Shown: positions 1 through 5,880, numbered from the stretch's first letter. The stretch: 6,111 nt of DNA from Chloroflexota bacterium (GCA_013694645.1 JACDBZ010000228.1:1-6111), one strand, 5' to 3'. Made by a program: numbers and translations. Notes: generated from the letters alone by a model not told the origin.

Positions 1-899
1 TCGACCCCAAGCGCGTGGAGCTGGCGCAGTACAAGGGCATCCCGCACCTCCTGTGCGAGGTCATCGTGGAGCCGGACAAGGCCGTCAATGCGCTCAAATG
101 GACGGTGGGCACCATGGAGAGCCGCTACGGAGAATTTGCCGCCCGCGGCGTGCGCAACATCGCGGGGTACAACGAGGCGTTGCGCGCTGGCGAGCCACGC
201 ATGCCCTACATCGTCATCGTGATCGATGAGCTGGCCGATCTGATGATGGTCTCCGCCTACGAGGTCGAGGCGACCATCACTCGTATCGCTCAGCTCGCTC
301 GAGCGACCGGCATTCACCTGATCGTGGCCACCCAGCGCCCATCAGTCCAGGTCATCACCGGATTGATCAAGGCCAATATTCCGAGCCGGATCGCGTTCGC
401 CATGACCTCCGGCATCGACAGTCGCACGATCCTGGACACGATCGGAGCGGAGGATCTGCTCGGGCGGGGCGACATGCTCTACCAGCCGATCGACGCGCCG
501 CGGGCTGTCCGGCTCCAGGGGGTGCTCGTCACCGACCCCGAGATCGAATCGGTCGCGCGACACTGGCGCGCCCAGGGCGGACCGCAATACCGACCCGAGA
601 TCACGGCGCCGCGACGCGACGGCAAGCCGGGGGGCCGGCCGGGCGAGGAAGACGCTGACGATGACGCCGATGCGCTCTACAGCCAGGCGGTTGACATCGT
701 GCGGCGCTCGGACAAGGCCTCCGCGTCGCTGCTCCAGCGACGTCTCCGCATCGGCTACGCACGCGCCGCCCGAATTCTGGATCAGATGGAGGACCGCGAC
801 GTCGTCGGGCCCGCCGACGGCAGCCGTTTCCGCGAGGTGCTCGTCACGTCCGACGGCTGGGGTGGCGACATGGACCCCGCCGAGGACGACGAGCCGTGA
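1..899 (+). CDS. ftsK: DNA translocase FtsK/SpoIIIE, C-terminal part (5' end outside window)
   Basis: This is the C-terminal part of the hexameric ATP-driven motor that pumps chromosomal DNA through the division septum. The frame is open from base 3 (D-P-K-R-V-E-L), so the GTG at 15 is internal and the true start lies upstream, together with the membrane domain and Walker A. Counting from that GTG, the FtsK-family signature NALKW lies at 25-29. The Walker B strand PYIVIVIDELADLMM is at 64-78. The conserved block ATQRPSVQVITGLIKANIPS is at 105-124, and the LLGRGDML segment is at 148-155. An acidic linker (about 210-220) leads to a winged-helix gamma domain (about 219-277, with RIGYARAARILDQME), the part that in this family reads polar DNA sequences and so sets direction. 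The stop TGA overlaps the GTG of the next gene. The family call is secure; only the N-terminal architecture is unseen. Confidence 0.97.
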   Translation, partial: DPKRVELAQYKGIPHLLCEVIVEPDKAVNALKWTVGTMESRYGEFAARGVRNIAGYNEALRAGEPRMPYIVIVIDELADLMMVSAYEVEATITRIAQLARATGIHLIVATQRPSVQVITGLIKANIPSRIAFAMTSGIDSRTILDTIGAEDLLGRGDMLYQPIDAPRAVRLQGVLVTDPEIESVARHWRAQGGPQYRPEITAPRRDGKPGGRPGEEDADDDADALYSQAVDIVRRSDKASASLLQRRLRIGYARAARILDQMEDRDVVGPADGSRFREVLVTSDGWGGDMDPAEDDEP

Positions 900-2191
900 C
901 CGACCAGGTCCACAAGCTTGGTGAAGTGCTCCGCACTGCCCGCGAGGCCAGGAGCGTCGACCTGGCGCGGGTGGAACGGGACACGAAGATCCGCGAACGA
1001 TATCTTTCGGCGCTCGAGCGCGGCGAGTACCGCGAGCTGCCCGGCGCGGTCTACACGAAGGGCTTCCTTCGCAACTACGGATCGTATCTCGGGCTCGATC
1101 CGGAGTACCTCATCGACCTTTATCGGCTCGAGACGTCGACCGCCGCCCGCGAGCGTCCGGTCGCTCCCACGCCGCCCCGGCCGATGTCGGTTCGTCGTCG
1201 ACGAACGTTCGTCGTCACCCCCGGCGCGGTCGCTGCCGCGATCCTGACGATCCTGGTCGGAGCGCTCGTCGCATGGATCGGGTACCAGTTCGTGAATTTC
1301 GCACGCACGCCCGAGCTGCAGATCATCCAGCCTGTCGGTGACGTATCGATGCATCCCGACCAGACGATCACGATCCGCGGAATCACCGCCCCGAACGCCA
1401 CGATCACGGTGAGCGGCCTTCCGGAGAATCCGAGCGTCACCGCCGACGAGACGGGAACCTTCGAGATGACCGTGGGCCTCCTGCCCGGGTCGAACGAGAT
1501 CCATTTCCGCGCGCGCGATCCCGTGACAGACCGCGATTCCGAGGAGGTCGTGCGACGTGTCAACGTCCTGAGCGAGGTTGCGGCGAGCCCGTCTCCGAGT
1601 GTCGGTGTCACGGCGACGCTCGATCAGCCGACGGCAGACGCGACCATCACCGGGCCCGTGCCCGTGTCCGGATCTGCGGCGCCGACGGACCAGCTCACGT
1701 TACACGCCGTTCTTGTCGAGTCGCAGACACCGAGCTTCACCGTACAGGATGCAAGCGGTGCTGCGGTCGAGCTCAACCCTGCCGAGCCATCCTCTCCTGA
1801 GCCGCTGACCCTGGCCGTCGACGCTGCCGGCGCCTATGCCGCAAGCCTCTCACTGGCACCCGGCACCTGGGACGTGGTGGTAACTCCGTCCGACGCTGCT
1901 CCCATCACTCGGCGCGTGACCGTCCGGCCCGCGGAAGGCCTCACCGGTATGCTTCGTCTCGACGGTGGCGACTCGTATCTCGAGATCGAGGAGGACGGGA
2001 CGCCGATCGACGGTGTCTCGGGTGGAATAAGCGACGATGGTGAGCGTGTCGAACTCGCGGCAGAGCAAACGATCCGGATTCGGGCCGGCAACGCTGGCGC
2101 GGTACGCCTGTCCATCAACGGGATCAACCTCGGACCGATGGGGAGTAATGGCGCGGTCATCGAGTGGAGCGTCACCAGATCAGGCGGCTGA
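896..2191 (+). CDS. rodZ: RodZ-like protein: cytoplasmic HTH, one TM helix, tandem Ig-like domains and C-terminal DUF4115-type domain
   Basis: This is a predicted bitopic membrane protein of the RodZ type, a family that links the MreB cytoskeleton to the cell-wall elongation machinery. Residues 8-76 form a RodZ-type helix-turn-helix region (LGEVLRTAREARSVDLARV, then YTKGFLRNYGSYLGL). A proline-rich linker ends in four arginines (100-103), followed by a single transmembrane helix at about 108-130, giving an N-in topology. Outside, residues about 140-225 read as a bacterial Ig-like, glucodextranase-B-like beta domain (IQPVGDV, then GTFEMTVGLLPGSNEI). A second beta-rich segment lies at about 238-345. 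The end (about 350-428, with LRLDGGDSYLEIEEDG, RIRAGNAGAVRLSINGI and LGPMG) resembles the RodZ C-terminal DUF4115 domain. At 431 residues it is longer than E. coli RodZ (337). The GTG overlaps the ftsK stop by 4 nt, with GAGGA at 882-886 as ribosome binding site, so translation is probably coupled. The family is fairly sure; a shape role in this organism is inference. Confidence 0.85.
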   Translation: MTDQVHKLGEVLRTAREARSVDLARVERDTKIRERYLSALERGEYRELPGAVYTKGFLRNYGSYLGLDPEYLIDLYRLETSTAARERPVAPTPPRPMSVRRRRTFVVTPGAVAAAILTILVGALVAWIGYQFVNFARTPELQIIQPVGDVSMHPDQTITIRGITAPNATITVSGLPENPSVTADETGTFEMTVGLLPGSNEIHFRARDPVTDRDSEEVVRRVNVLSEVAASPSPSVGVTATLDQPTADATITGPVPVSGSAAPTDQLTLHAVLVESQTPSFTVQDASGAAVELNPAEPSSPEPLTLAVDAAGAYAASLSLAPGTWDVVVTPSDAAPITRRVTVRPAEGLTGMLRLDGGDSYLEIEEDGTPIDGVSGGISDDGERVELAAEQTIRIRAGNAGAVRLSINGINLGPMGSNGAVIEWSVTRSGG

Positions 2192-2209
2192 AACAACAGT
2201 AGGGGTGTC

Positions 2210-2701
2210 ATGGCAGCAGATTCATCGTTCGACGTGGTGAGCGATTTCGATCAGCAAGAGCTGGTCAACGCGCTCGACCAGGCCCGTCGCGAGATTGCAA
2301 CCCGTTACGACTTCAAGGGCAGCAAAGTCGCGTACGAGCTGACCAAGGACTCGCTGGTGCTCACCGCCGACGACGAATTCCGCGCCGCCGCGGCCCGGGA
2401 TCTGCTCGAGTCGAAGGCGGTGCGACGCGGGCTGAGCCTGAAGATCTTCGAATGGGGCAGGATCGACCCGGCTGGCGGTTCGACGGTACGGCAGGAGATC
2501 AAGCTCAAGCGGGGTCTGACGAGCGAGCAGGCGAAGGAGCTGTCGAAGCGCATCCGCGAGAAGTTCCCGAAGACAAAACCAACGATCCAGGGCGACGTCG
2601 TGCGCGTGTCGGCGAAGTCGAGGGACGAGCTGCAGGCGATCATCGCCGACCTGAAGGGTCTCGACTATCCGGTCGACCTCCAGTTCACGAACTACCGCTG
2701 A
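2210..2701 (+). CDS. yajQ: YajQ family nucleotide-binding (reported c-di-GMP-binding) protein
   Basis: A complete 163-residue soluble protein of the YajQ/UPF0234 family, the usual family length. Family motifs run the whole length: SFDVVSDFD at 6-14, TRYDFKGSK at 31-39, QEIKLKRGL at 95-103, QGDVVRVSAKSRDELQ at 127-142 and the C-terminal DLQFTNYR. The fold is two ferredoxin-like domains. Members bind nucleotides, and some Xanthomonas and Pseudomonas homologues are reported to bind cyclic di-GMP and act with a transcription factor; whether this one does is unknown. The ATG has AGGGG at 2201-2205, only 4 nt away, and lies 18 nt after the rodZ-like stop, so the gene is probably the last of the ftsK operon. 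A probable terminator stem begins 4 nt after its stop codon. Confidence 0.95.
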   Translation: MAADSSFDVVSDFDQQELVNALDQARREIATRYDFKGSKVAYELTKDSLVLTADDEFRAAAARDLLESKAVRRGLSLKIFEWGRIDPAGGSTVRQEIKLKRGLTSEQAKELSKRIREKFPKTKPTIQGDVVRVSAKSRDELQAIIADLKGLDYPVDLQFTNYR

Positions 2702-2704
2702 CAA

Positions 2705-2757
2705 CCCGATGAGGCCCACCCCACCCGTGCGGCTCCTCGATTGGGCGTATCTCTCAT
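2705..2757 (+). terminator. Probable transcription terminator after yajQ
   Basis: An imperfect stem-loop starts four bases after the yajQ stop. The 5' arm CCCGATGAGG (2705-2714) pairs with CCTCGATTGGG (2735-2745), giving ten pairs that include one G-U, with one bulged G at 2739. Two further C-G pairs are possible inside (2716-2717 with 2731-2732). The downstream tract (2747-2757, GTATCTCTCAT) is pyrimidine-rich but not a clean T-run, so this is a weak intrinsic terminator by E. coli standards. Its position at the end of one gene group and before a gap supports the call. Pairing was found by eye; no folding energy was computed. Confidence 0.45.
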
Positions 2758-2771
2758 GGCCCGGGGACAAT
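2741..2771 (+). promoter_or_regulatory. Candidate promoter (upstream option) for the cinA operon
   Basis: TTGGGC at 2741-2746 could serve as a -35 box and GACAAT at 2766-2771 as a -10 box, with a 19-nt spacer. They match the consensus at three and four of six bases. If it is used, transcription would begin near 2778 and both downstream inverted repeats would lie in the mRNA leader. The -35 overlaps the 3' arm of the terminator stem. This is a weak match and an alternative to the 2770-2799 candidate. Confidence 0.18.
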
Positions 2772-2799
2772 GACGGCGAAATGCCACCGACCGTACGAT
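2770..2799 (+). promoter_or_regulatory. Candidate promoter (downstream option) for the cinA operon
   Basis: ATGACG at 2770-2775 (four of six -35 matches) and TACGAT at 2794-2799 (four of six -10 matches, including the key A2 and T6) are separated by 18 nt. Transcription would begin near 2806, inside the inverted repeat 2793-2827, which would then act as DNA (an operator) rather than as an RNA hairpin. The match is weak, but a promoter is expected in this gap because it separates two tightly packed gene groups. Confidence 0.25.
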
Positions 2800-2827
2800 A
2801 CTTCCCACCGCATGGGAGGCATCGTGT
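2793..2827 (+). repeat. Inverted repeat / stem-loop upstream of cinA
   Basis: CTTCCC (2801-2806) pairs with GGGAGG (2814-2819), including one G-U. After an A-C mismatch the stem continues with ACGAT (2795-2799) against ATCGT (2821-2825), plus two outer G-U pairs. The loop is 7 nt (ACCGCAT). No T-run follows, so it is not a classic terminator. It could be an RNA leader hairpin or an operator. The 3' arm contains GGGAGG, an excellent Shine-Dalgarno sequence, and the start of GTG 2824, both of which would be hidden in the folded RNA. Confidence 0.4.
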
Positions 2828-2840
2828 CGCTTCGTCCCCT

Positions 2841-2870
2841 GAGGGCGTCGCCGGCAGCATAAGACCCCTC
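2841..2870 (+). repeat. Second stem-loop immediately before the cinA start
   Basis: GAGGG (2841-2845) pairs with CCCTC (2866-2870). After a single bulged C (2846), GTC (2847-2849) pairs with GAC (2863-2865). This gives eight pairs around a 13-nt loop. The stem ends two bases before the GTG at 2873, which would crowd a ribosome at that start and leaves the GTG at 2903 as the more accessible one. Chance pairing is common in GC-rich DNA. Confidence 0.3.
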
Positions 2871-2872
2871 GC

Positions 2873-3418
2873 GTGGGAACTGGCGATTCATCGGGTTACG
2901 GTGTGATCCAGAACCGCGCGCCAAGCGACCGTGAGCTTGAGGCCGCCGCGCGGCGGCTGGGGCGCGCGCTGCTGAAGCGGAGCTGGCAGATGGCCAGCGC
3001 CGAATCGTGCACCGGCGGCCTCATCGGGCACGTGATCACACAGGTCCCACGATCGAGCGACCACTACCTTGGCGGGGTCGTGAGCTACTCGGATGCCGTC
3101 AAGGAGGACCTCCTTGGCGTGCCCCGGGATCTCATCGGAGGTATCGGTGCCGTTTCGGCCGAGGTGGCCGAGGCGATGACCCTCGGCGCCCTGGCCAAAT
3201 TCCCGGCTGCTCGCCTTGCCGTCGCCGTGACCGGAATCGCCGGGCCGGACGGAGGATCGGCCGAGAAACCGGTCGGGCTGACCTACGTCGCGGCCGCGCT
3301 CCGCGACGGGAAGGCGGTCGTGGAGCGCCATACCTGGCCGCACGACCGATCGGGCAACAAGCGAGCATCGGCGCTGGCGGCGCTCGATCTGGCAACGCGC
3401 CTGGCGTCCGGGGAATAG
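2873..3418 (+). CDS. pncC: CinA C-terminal domain protein (PncC-type nicotinamide-nucleotide amidase)
   Basis: A stand-alone CinA C-terminal domain. In this family it deamidates nicotinamide mononucleotide to nicotinate mononucleotide, a step of NAD recycling in the cytoplasm. Counting from the GTG at 2873 (181 residues), the signature SAESCTGG is at 42-49 with the catalytic serine at 45. YSDAVK at 72-77 supplies the conserved Tyr and Lys. GAVSAEVAEAM is at 92-102, TGIAGPDGGSAEKPVG at 120-135, and the C-terminal helix carries the Arg/Ala-rich end. The N-terminal MoCF-like domain of full CinA is absent, as in E. coli PncC. Neither GTG 2873 nor GTG 2903 (residue 11) has a clear ribosome binding site. 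The longer start is given, but the first ten residues look unlike family sequence and 2903 may be correct. It is followed after 4 nt by the Mur ligase gene. Confidence 0.92.
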   Translation: MGTGDSSGYGVIQNRAPSDRELEAAARRLGRALLKRSWQMASAESCTGGLIGHVITQVPRSSDHYLGGVVSYSDAVKEDLLGVPRDLIGGIGAVSAEVAEAMTLGALAKFPAARLAVAVTGIAGPDGGSAEKPVGLTYVAAALRDGKAVVERHTWPHDRSGNKRASALAALDLATRLASGE

Positions 3419-3422
3419 GGGA

Positions 3423-4835
3423 GTGGTCGAGCGCGGCGAGCGAATCCACGTCATCGGTATCGCCGGGTCGGGAGCGGCCGGCACTGCGCTCCTGCTCCAT
3501 CACGCCGGGGTGATCGTGGACGGATGCGACATCGACGCGCCGTCCCCGTACACGGCGCCACTCGACGTAGCCGGCATCGCGTACGCGAGCGACCATGATC
3601 CGGAGCACCTCGAGGGTATCGACCGCATCGCGATCTCACCGGCGCTGCGCACGGTCCCGGATCACGCAGAGCTCGCCGCCGCCGAGGTCCGTGGCATCCC
3701 GGTCGTGACCTGGCAGGCGCTCCTCGGCGAGTTGCAGACGGCGCCCGGGCGCATCGGCCTCGGGGTCACCGGGACCCATGGCAAGTCCACCACCACCGCC
3801 CTGCTCGGCCATCTGCTGATCGTCGCTGGACTCGATCCGACGGTCGAGGTCGGCGCCTTCATCGGCGAATGGGGAGCATCGGTCCGGCCCGGTGGGGGAG
3901 CGCCGTTCCTGGTGGAAGCTGATGAGTTCGGCGACAACTATCTCAACTATCGCCCTGCCGGAGTGATCGTCACCAACGTCGAGATGGACCATCCGGACTA
4001 TTTCGCGGATGCCACCGCGGTGATGAACTCGTTCGAGCGCTTCGTGCATGGCATGGGCACCGATCCGGCGTTGAATGGCCGCCTGCTGGTGATCGCCGCC
4101 ACGGATGCCGGCGCGAACGAGCTCGTCGGGCGTCTTCGCGGGTGGCAGGGCCGCATCCTGCCCTACGGTCCGGGCGGCGAGATCATGGCCACCGAGGTCG
4201 TGCCGGGACGCGATGCGACCACCTTCACGCTCTTTGATCACCCCTTCGAGATGTCCCTGGCCGGGGAGCACAACGTGATGAACGCCACGGCGGCACTGAT
4301 CATGGCTCGCACCCTGGGTGCCGACCTCGAGCTGCTGGCCGAAGGCCTCCGCACGTTTCCCGGGGCCGGGCGCCGCATGGAGCTGATCGCCGATACTGAG
4401 ACCGTGACGATCTACGACGACTACGGCCACCATCCGACCGAGGTGCGGGCCGCCCTTGCCGCCGCGCGCCAGAAGGTCGGGCCGGATCGGCGCCTGTGGG
4501 CGGTCTTCGAGCCGCACATGTACTCGCGCACGGCGCTGCTCATGGACGGCTTTGCCACTGCGTTCACCGATGCCAGCGAAGTGGTCATCGCCGACATCTT
4601 TCCGTCACGCGACACGCCGGAGGCCATGGCATCGACGAGCGCCGAAGCGCTGGCCGACGCGATCGAACGGAACTCGGCAGTGCCAGCAATCGCGACGGGA
4701 GATGTGGACGCGACGACCGAGTACGTTGCCGACCATCTCGGGTCCGGTGATGCCGTGCTGGTGATGGGTGCCGGCAAGTCGTACCGCATCGCGCGCGGCC
4801 TGGCCGAGAGACTCTCGCAGGATCCGCGTTCGTGA
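3423..4835 (+). CDS. murC: Mur ligase, MurC/Mpl type (UDP-N-acetylmuramate--L-alanine ligase most likely)
   Basis: A complete 470-residue, three-domain, ATP-dependent amide ligase of peptidoglycan precursor synthesis, cytoplasmic. Domain 1 begins with the Rossmann loop IHVIGIAGSGAAG (8-20). The ATP P-loop is GVTGTHGKSTTTALLGH (114-130). EADE is at 165-168, NVEMDH at 185-190, HNVMNA at 283-288 and GAGRRME at 314-320. The domain 3 motif IYDDYGHHPTEV is at 330-341, with FEPHMYSRT at 362-370 and GAGKSYRIA at 449-457. The C-terminal half reads as MurC (the FxPHxYxRT motif). Parts of domain 1 and the segment NYRPAGVIVTNVEMDHPDYF recall Mpl, the ligase that reuses the murein tripeptide, so substrate choice is not settled. 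The GTG at 3423 is used because GGGGAA (3410-3415) lies 7 nt upstream and the Rossmann motif starts soon after. It is probably co-transcribed with pncC and the following membrane gene. Confidence 0.85.
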   Translation: MVERGERIHVIGIAGSGAAGTALLLHHAGVIVDGCDIDAPSPYTAPLDVAGIAYASDHDPEHLEGIDRIAISPALRTVPDHAELAAAEVRGIPVVTWQALLGELQTAPGRIGLGVTGTHGKSTTTALLGHLLIVAGLDPTVEVGAFIGEWGASVRPGGGAPFLVEADEFGDNYLNYRPAGVIVTNVEMDHPDYFADATAVMNSFERFVHGMGTDPALNGRLLVIAATDAGANELVGRLRGWQGRILPYGPGGEIMATEVVPGRDATTFTLFDHPFEMSLAGEHNVMNATAALIMARTLGADLELLAEGLRTFPGAGRRMELIADTETVTIYDDYGHHPTEVRAALAAARQKVGPDRRLWAVFEPHMYSRTALLMDGFATAFTDASEVVIADIFPSRDTPEAMASTSAEALADAIERNSAVPAIATGDVDATTEYVADHLGSGDAVLVMGAGKSYRIARGLAERLSQDPRS

Positions 4836-5209
4836 CCGGCGTTCGCTCCGTCACTCTCGGAGCACTGCTGGCGGTGGCGGTGGCGATCGGGTACCAGGCC
4901 ACCGTGAGCCTGGTCGACGCCTCGGGTGCGCGCGATCAGCCTGCGCTGATCCTGGTCCTGCTCTTGGCGGCATTCCTCGGCGTCCTGACGGCGGTCGCCA
5001 CCCGGATGCTGCGCCTCCCCGGTGCCACCGCACCGACCGTGCTCGTGCTGGGCTGGACGCTGGTCCCGGTCATCCTGGGCGCCATCCCGAGTGCTGCCAC
5101 CGAGGTCTTCGCCGGCGACGCGGGTCTCTCAGCCGGCCAGGCCCTGGCCCTGGCCACGGCAACCGTGGCCGCCGCCGTCACCCTCGGAGTGCCCTCGGAG
5201 AGGGGCTGA
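4832..5209 (+). CDS. Small hydrophobic membrane protein of unknown function
   Basis: I do not recognise this 125-residue protein. It is rich in Ala, Val and Leu and has about four likely transmembrane segments: residues 8-28, 37-56, 67-86 and 100-120. A short loop with charged residues (29-36, SGARDQPA) separates the first two, and basic residues (R58, R61) flank the second, which suggests cytoplasmic placement of that loop. There is no cysteine and no obvious catalytic motif. The GTG overlaps the Mur ligase stop (GTGA), with CAGGA at 4818-4822 at normal spacing, so translation is probably coupled to the ligase. A role in the envelope is only inference from that coupling. The reading is supported by its position between two overlapping starts and by its coherent hydrophobic pattern; other frames here give Arg/Pro-rich junk. 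Confidence 0.75.
   Translation: MTGVRSVTLGALLAVAVAIGYQATVSLVDASGARDQPALILVLLLAAFLGVLTAVATRMLRLPGATAPTVLVLGWTLVPVILGAIPSAATEVFAGDAGLSAGQALALATATVAAAVTLGVPSERG
5181..5200 (+). repeat. Short direct repeat CCCTCGGAG at the methyltransferase ribosome-binding region
   Basis: CCCTCGGAG occurs at 5181-5189 and 5192-5200, 11 nt apart. The second copy supplies GGAG, which continues into AGGGG (5201-5205), the likely ribosome binding site of the gene starting at 5209. It lies within the last codons of the membrane gene and is probably coincidental. Confidence 0.3.
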
Positions 5210-5865
5210 TGGTCCACGACGAGCGGCGCTTGCTCGACGAGCAGGTTCGCTATTACCAGGCCCGCGCCGCCGAGTACGACACGACGACGACGCCGGCCGG
5301 CGATCTATTTGCGCCGCATGGCGACGCCACACGCGCTGCCCTCCGCGCATTCGAGCCGGTCGGCGACGTCCTGGAACTCGCCGCCGGCACCGGCCAGTGG
5401 ACCCGGATCCTCGCCGAGCACGCCACCACGGTCACCGCGGTGGACGCCTCACCGGAGATGCTCGAGATCAATCGAGCGAAGGTGGCTGACCCGACTGTCC
5501 GCTATCTGGTTGCAGACCTCTTCGCGTGGAAGCCGCCACAAGACTATGACGTCGTCTTTTTCGGCTTCTTCCTCTCACACGTTCCACCCGGTCACTTCGA
5601 CGCGTTCTGGAGCCTCGTGGCCCGCTGCTTGCGGCCCGGAGGCCGGGCCTTCTTCGTCGATGAGCGGGACCATGGCGCCTGGAACGAGGATTGGGCCGAC
5701 CGTCCGGCCGGGGTGGTCCACCGCACCCTCGTCGATGGCAGCCAGCATAGGGCAGTCAAGGTGCTGTGGCGTCCCGACGACCTTGCCAGCAGATTGGCCG
5801 ACCTGGGATGGGACGCATCGGTCACTGGTGCAGGCCCGTTCTATTGGGGACGTGCGAGCAGGTAG
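5209..5865 (+). CDS. Class I SAM-dependent methyltransferase
   Basis: A complete 218-residue Rossmann-fold methyltransferase. The glycine-rich SAM motif I is LELAAGTGQW at 55-64. The acidic residue that holds the SAM ribose is D79 in TAVDASPEML (76-85). The next strand carries VADLF at 101-105, followed by DYDVVFFGFFLSHVPP (112-127). LRPGGRAFFVDE at 141-152 is the post-III segment typical of small-molecule methyltransferases of the UbiE/Methyltransf_25-like type. Nothing indicates the substrate. The ATG overlaps the preceding stop by one base (TGATG), with GGAGAGGGG at 5197-5205 as a strong ribosome binding site; this excludes the in-frame extension further upstream. The stop codon TAG is also the first three bases of the palindrome that probably controls the next gene. 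The enzyme class is sure, the biological role open. Confidence 0.9.
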   Translation: MVHDERRLLDEQVRYYQARAAEYDTTTTPAGDLFAPHGDATRAALRAFEPVGDVLELAAGTGQWTRILAEHATTVTAVDASPEMLEINRAKVADPTVRYLVADLFAWKPPQDYDVVFFGFFLSHVPPGHFDAFWSLVARCLRPGGRAFFVDERDHGAWNEDWADRPAGVVHRTLVDGSQHRAVKVLWRPDDLASRLADLGWDASVTGAGPFYWGRASR

Positions 5866-5880
5866 TTGCATACGCAACTA
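5863..5880 (+). promoter_or_regulatory. 18-bp palindromic operator, MarR-type, upstream of pirin
   Basis: TAGTTGC (5863-5869) and GCAACTA (5874-5880) are perfect inverted arms around ATAC; eight of nine symmetric pairs match. Its size and its TTGC/GCAA half-sites resemble operators of dimeric winged-helix repressors such as MarR family proteins. It covers the position where the -35 box of the pirin promoter must lie, so a bound protein would block RNA polymerase. Its arms could also form a 7-bp hairpin, but no T-run follows. The regulator itself is not in this window, and the family assignment is inference. Confidence 0.6.

Noticed and set aside
782..1504. Minus-strand frame of 240 codons opposite ftsK and the rodZ-like gene
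   Set aside because: Low-complexity Arg/Gly/Asp composition and full overlap with two well-supported genes.
2222..2860. Minus-strand frame of 212 codons opposite yajQ, extending into the gap
   Set aside because: It mirrors the conserved YajQ gene, shows no family motif and has no convincing start region.
2702..2872. tRNA or other known structured RNA gene in the gap
   Set aside because: No T-loop GGTTCGA-type motif, no acceptor-stem pairing of the right size, and no riboswitch consensus I recognise.
2709..2906. 65-codon plus-strand frame across the yajQ-cinA gap
   Set aside because: No ribosome binding site, no recognisable sequence; its start lies in the terminator stem and its end runs into the cinA gene.
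3636..4517. Long open frame on the minus strand (293 codons) opposite the Mur ligase
   Set aside because: The opposite strand encodes a complete Mur ligase with all motifs. The minus-strand product is His/Gly/Arg-rich without a recognisable domain, as expected from GC-rich antisense.
4768..5208. In-frame upstream extension of the methyltransferase to an ATG at 4768
   Set aside because: The extension is Arg/Pro/Gly-rich, overlaps the whole membrane-protein gene, and a strong ribosome binding site sits directly before the ATG at 5209.
5277..5294. ACG triplet run in the methyltransferase gene
   Set aside because: It encodes a short Thr run (DTTTTP) and is too short to be a meaningful microsatellite.
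5863..5880. Palindrome read as an intrinsic terminator of the methyltransferase
   Set aside because: The stem is only 7 bp and no T-run follows; the position over the next promoter fits an operator better.
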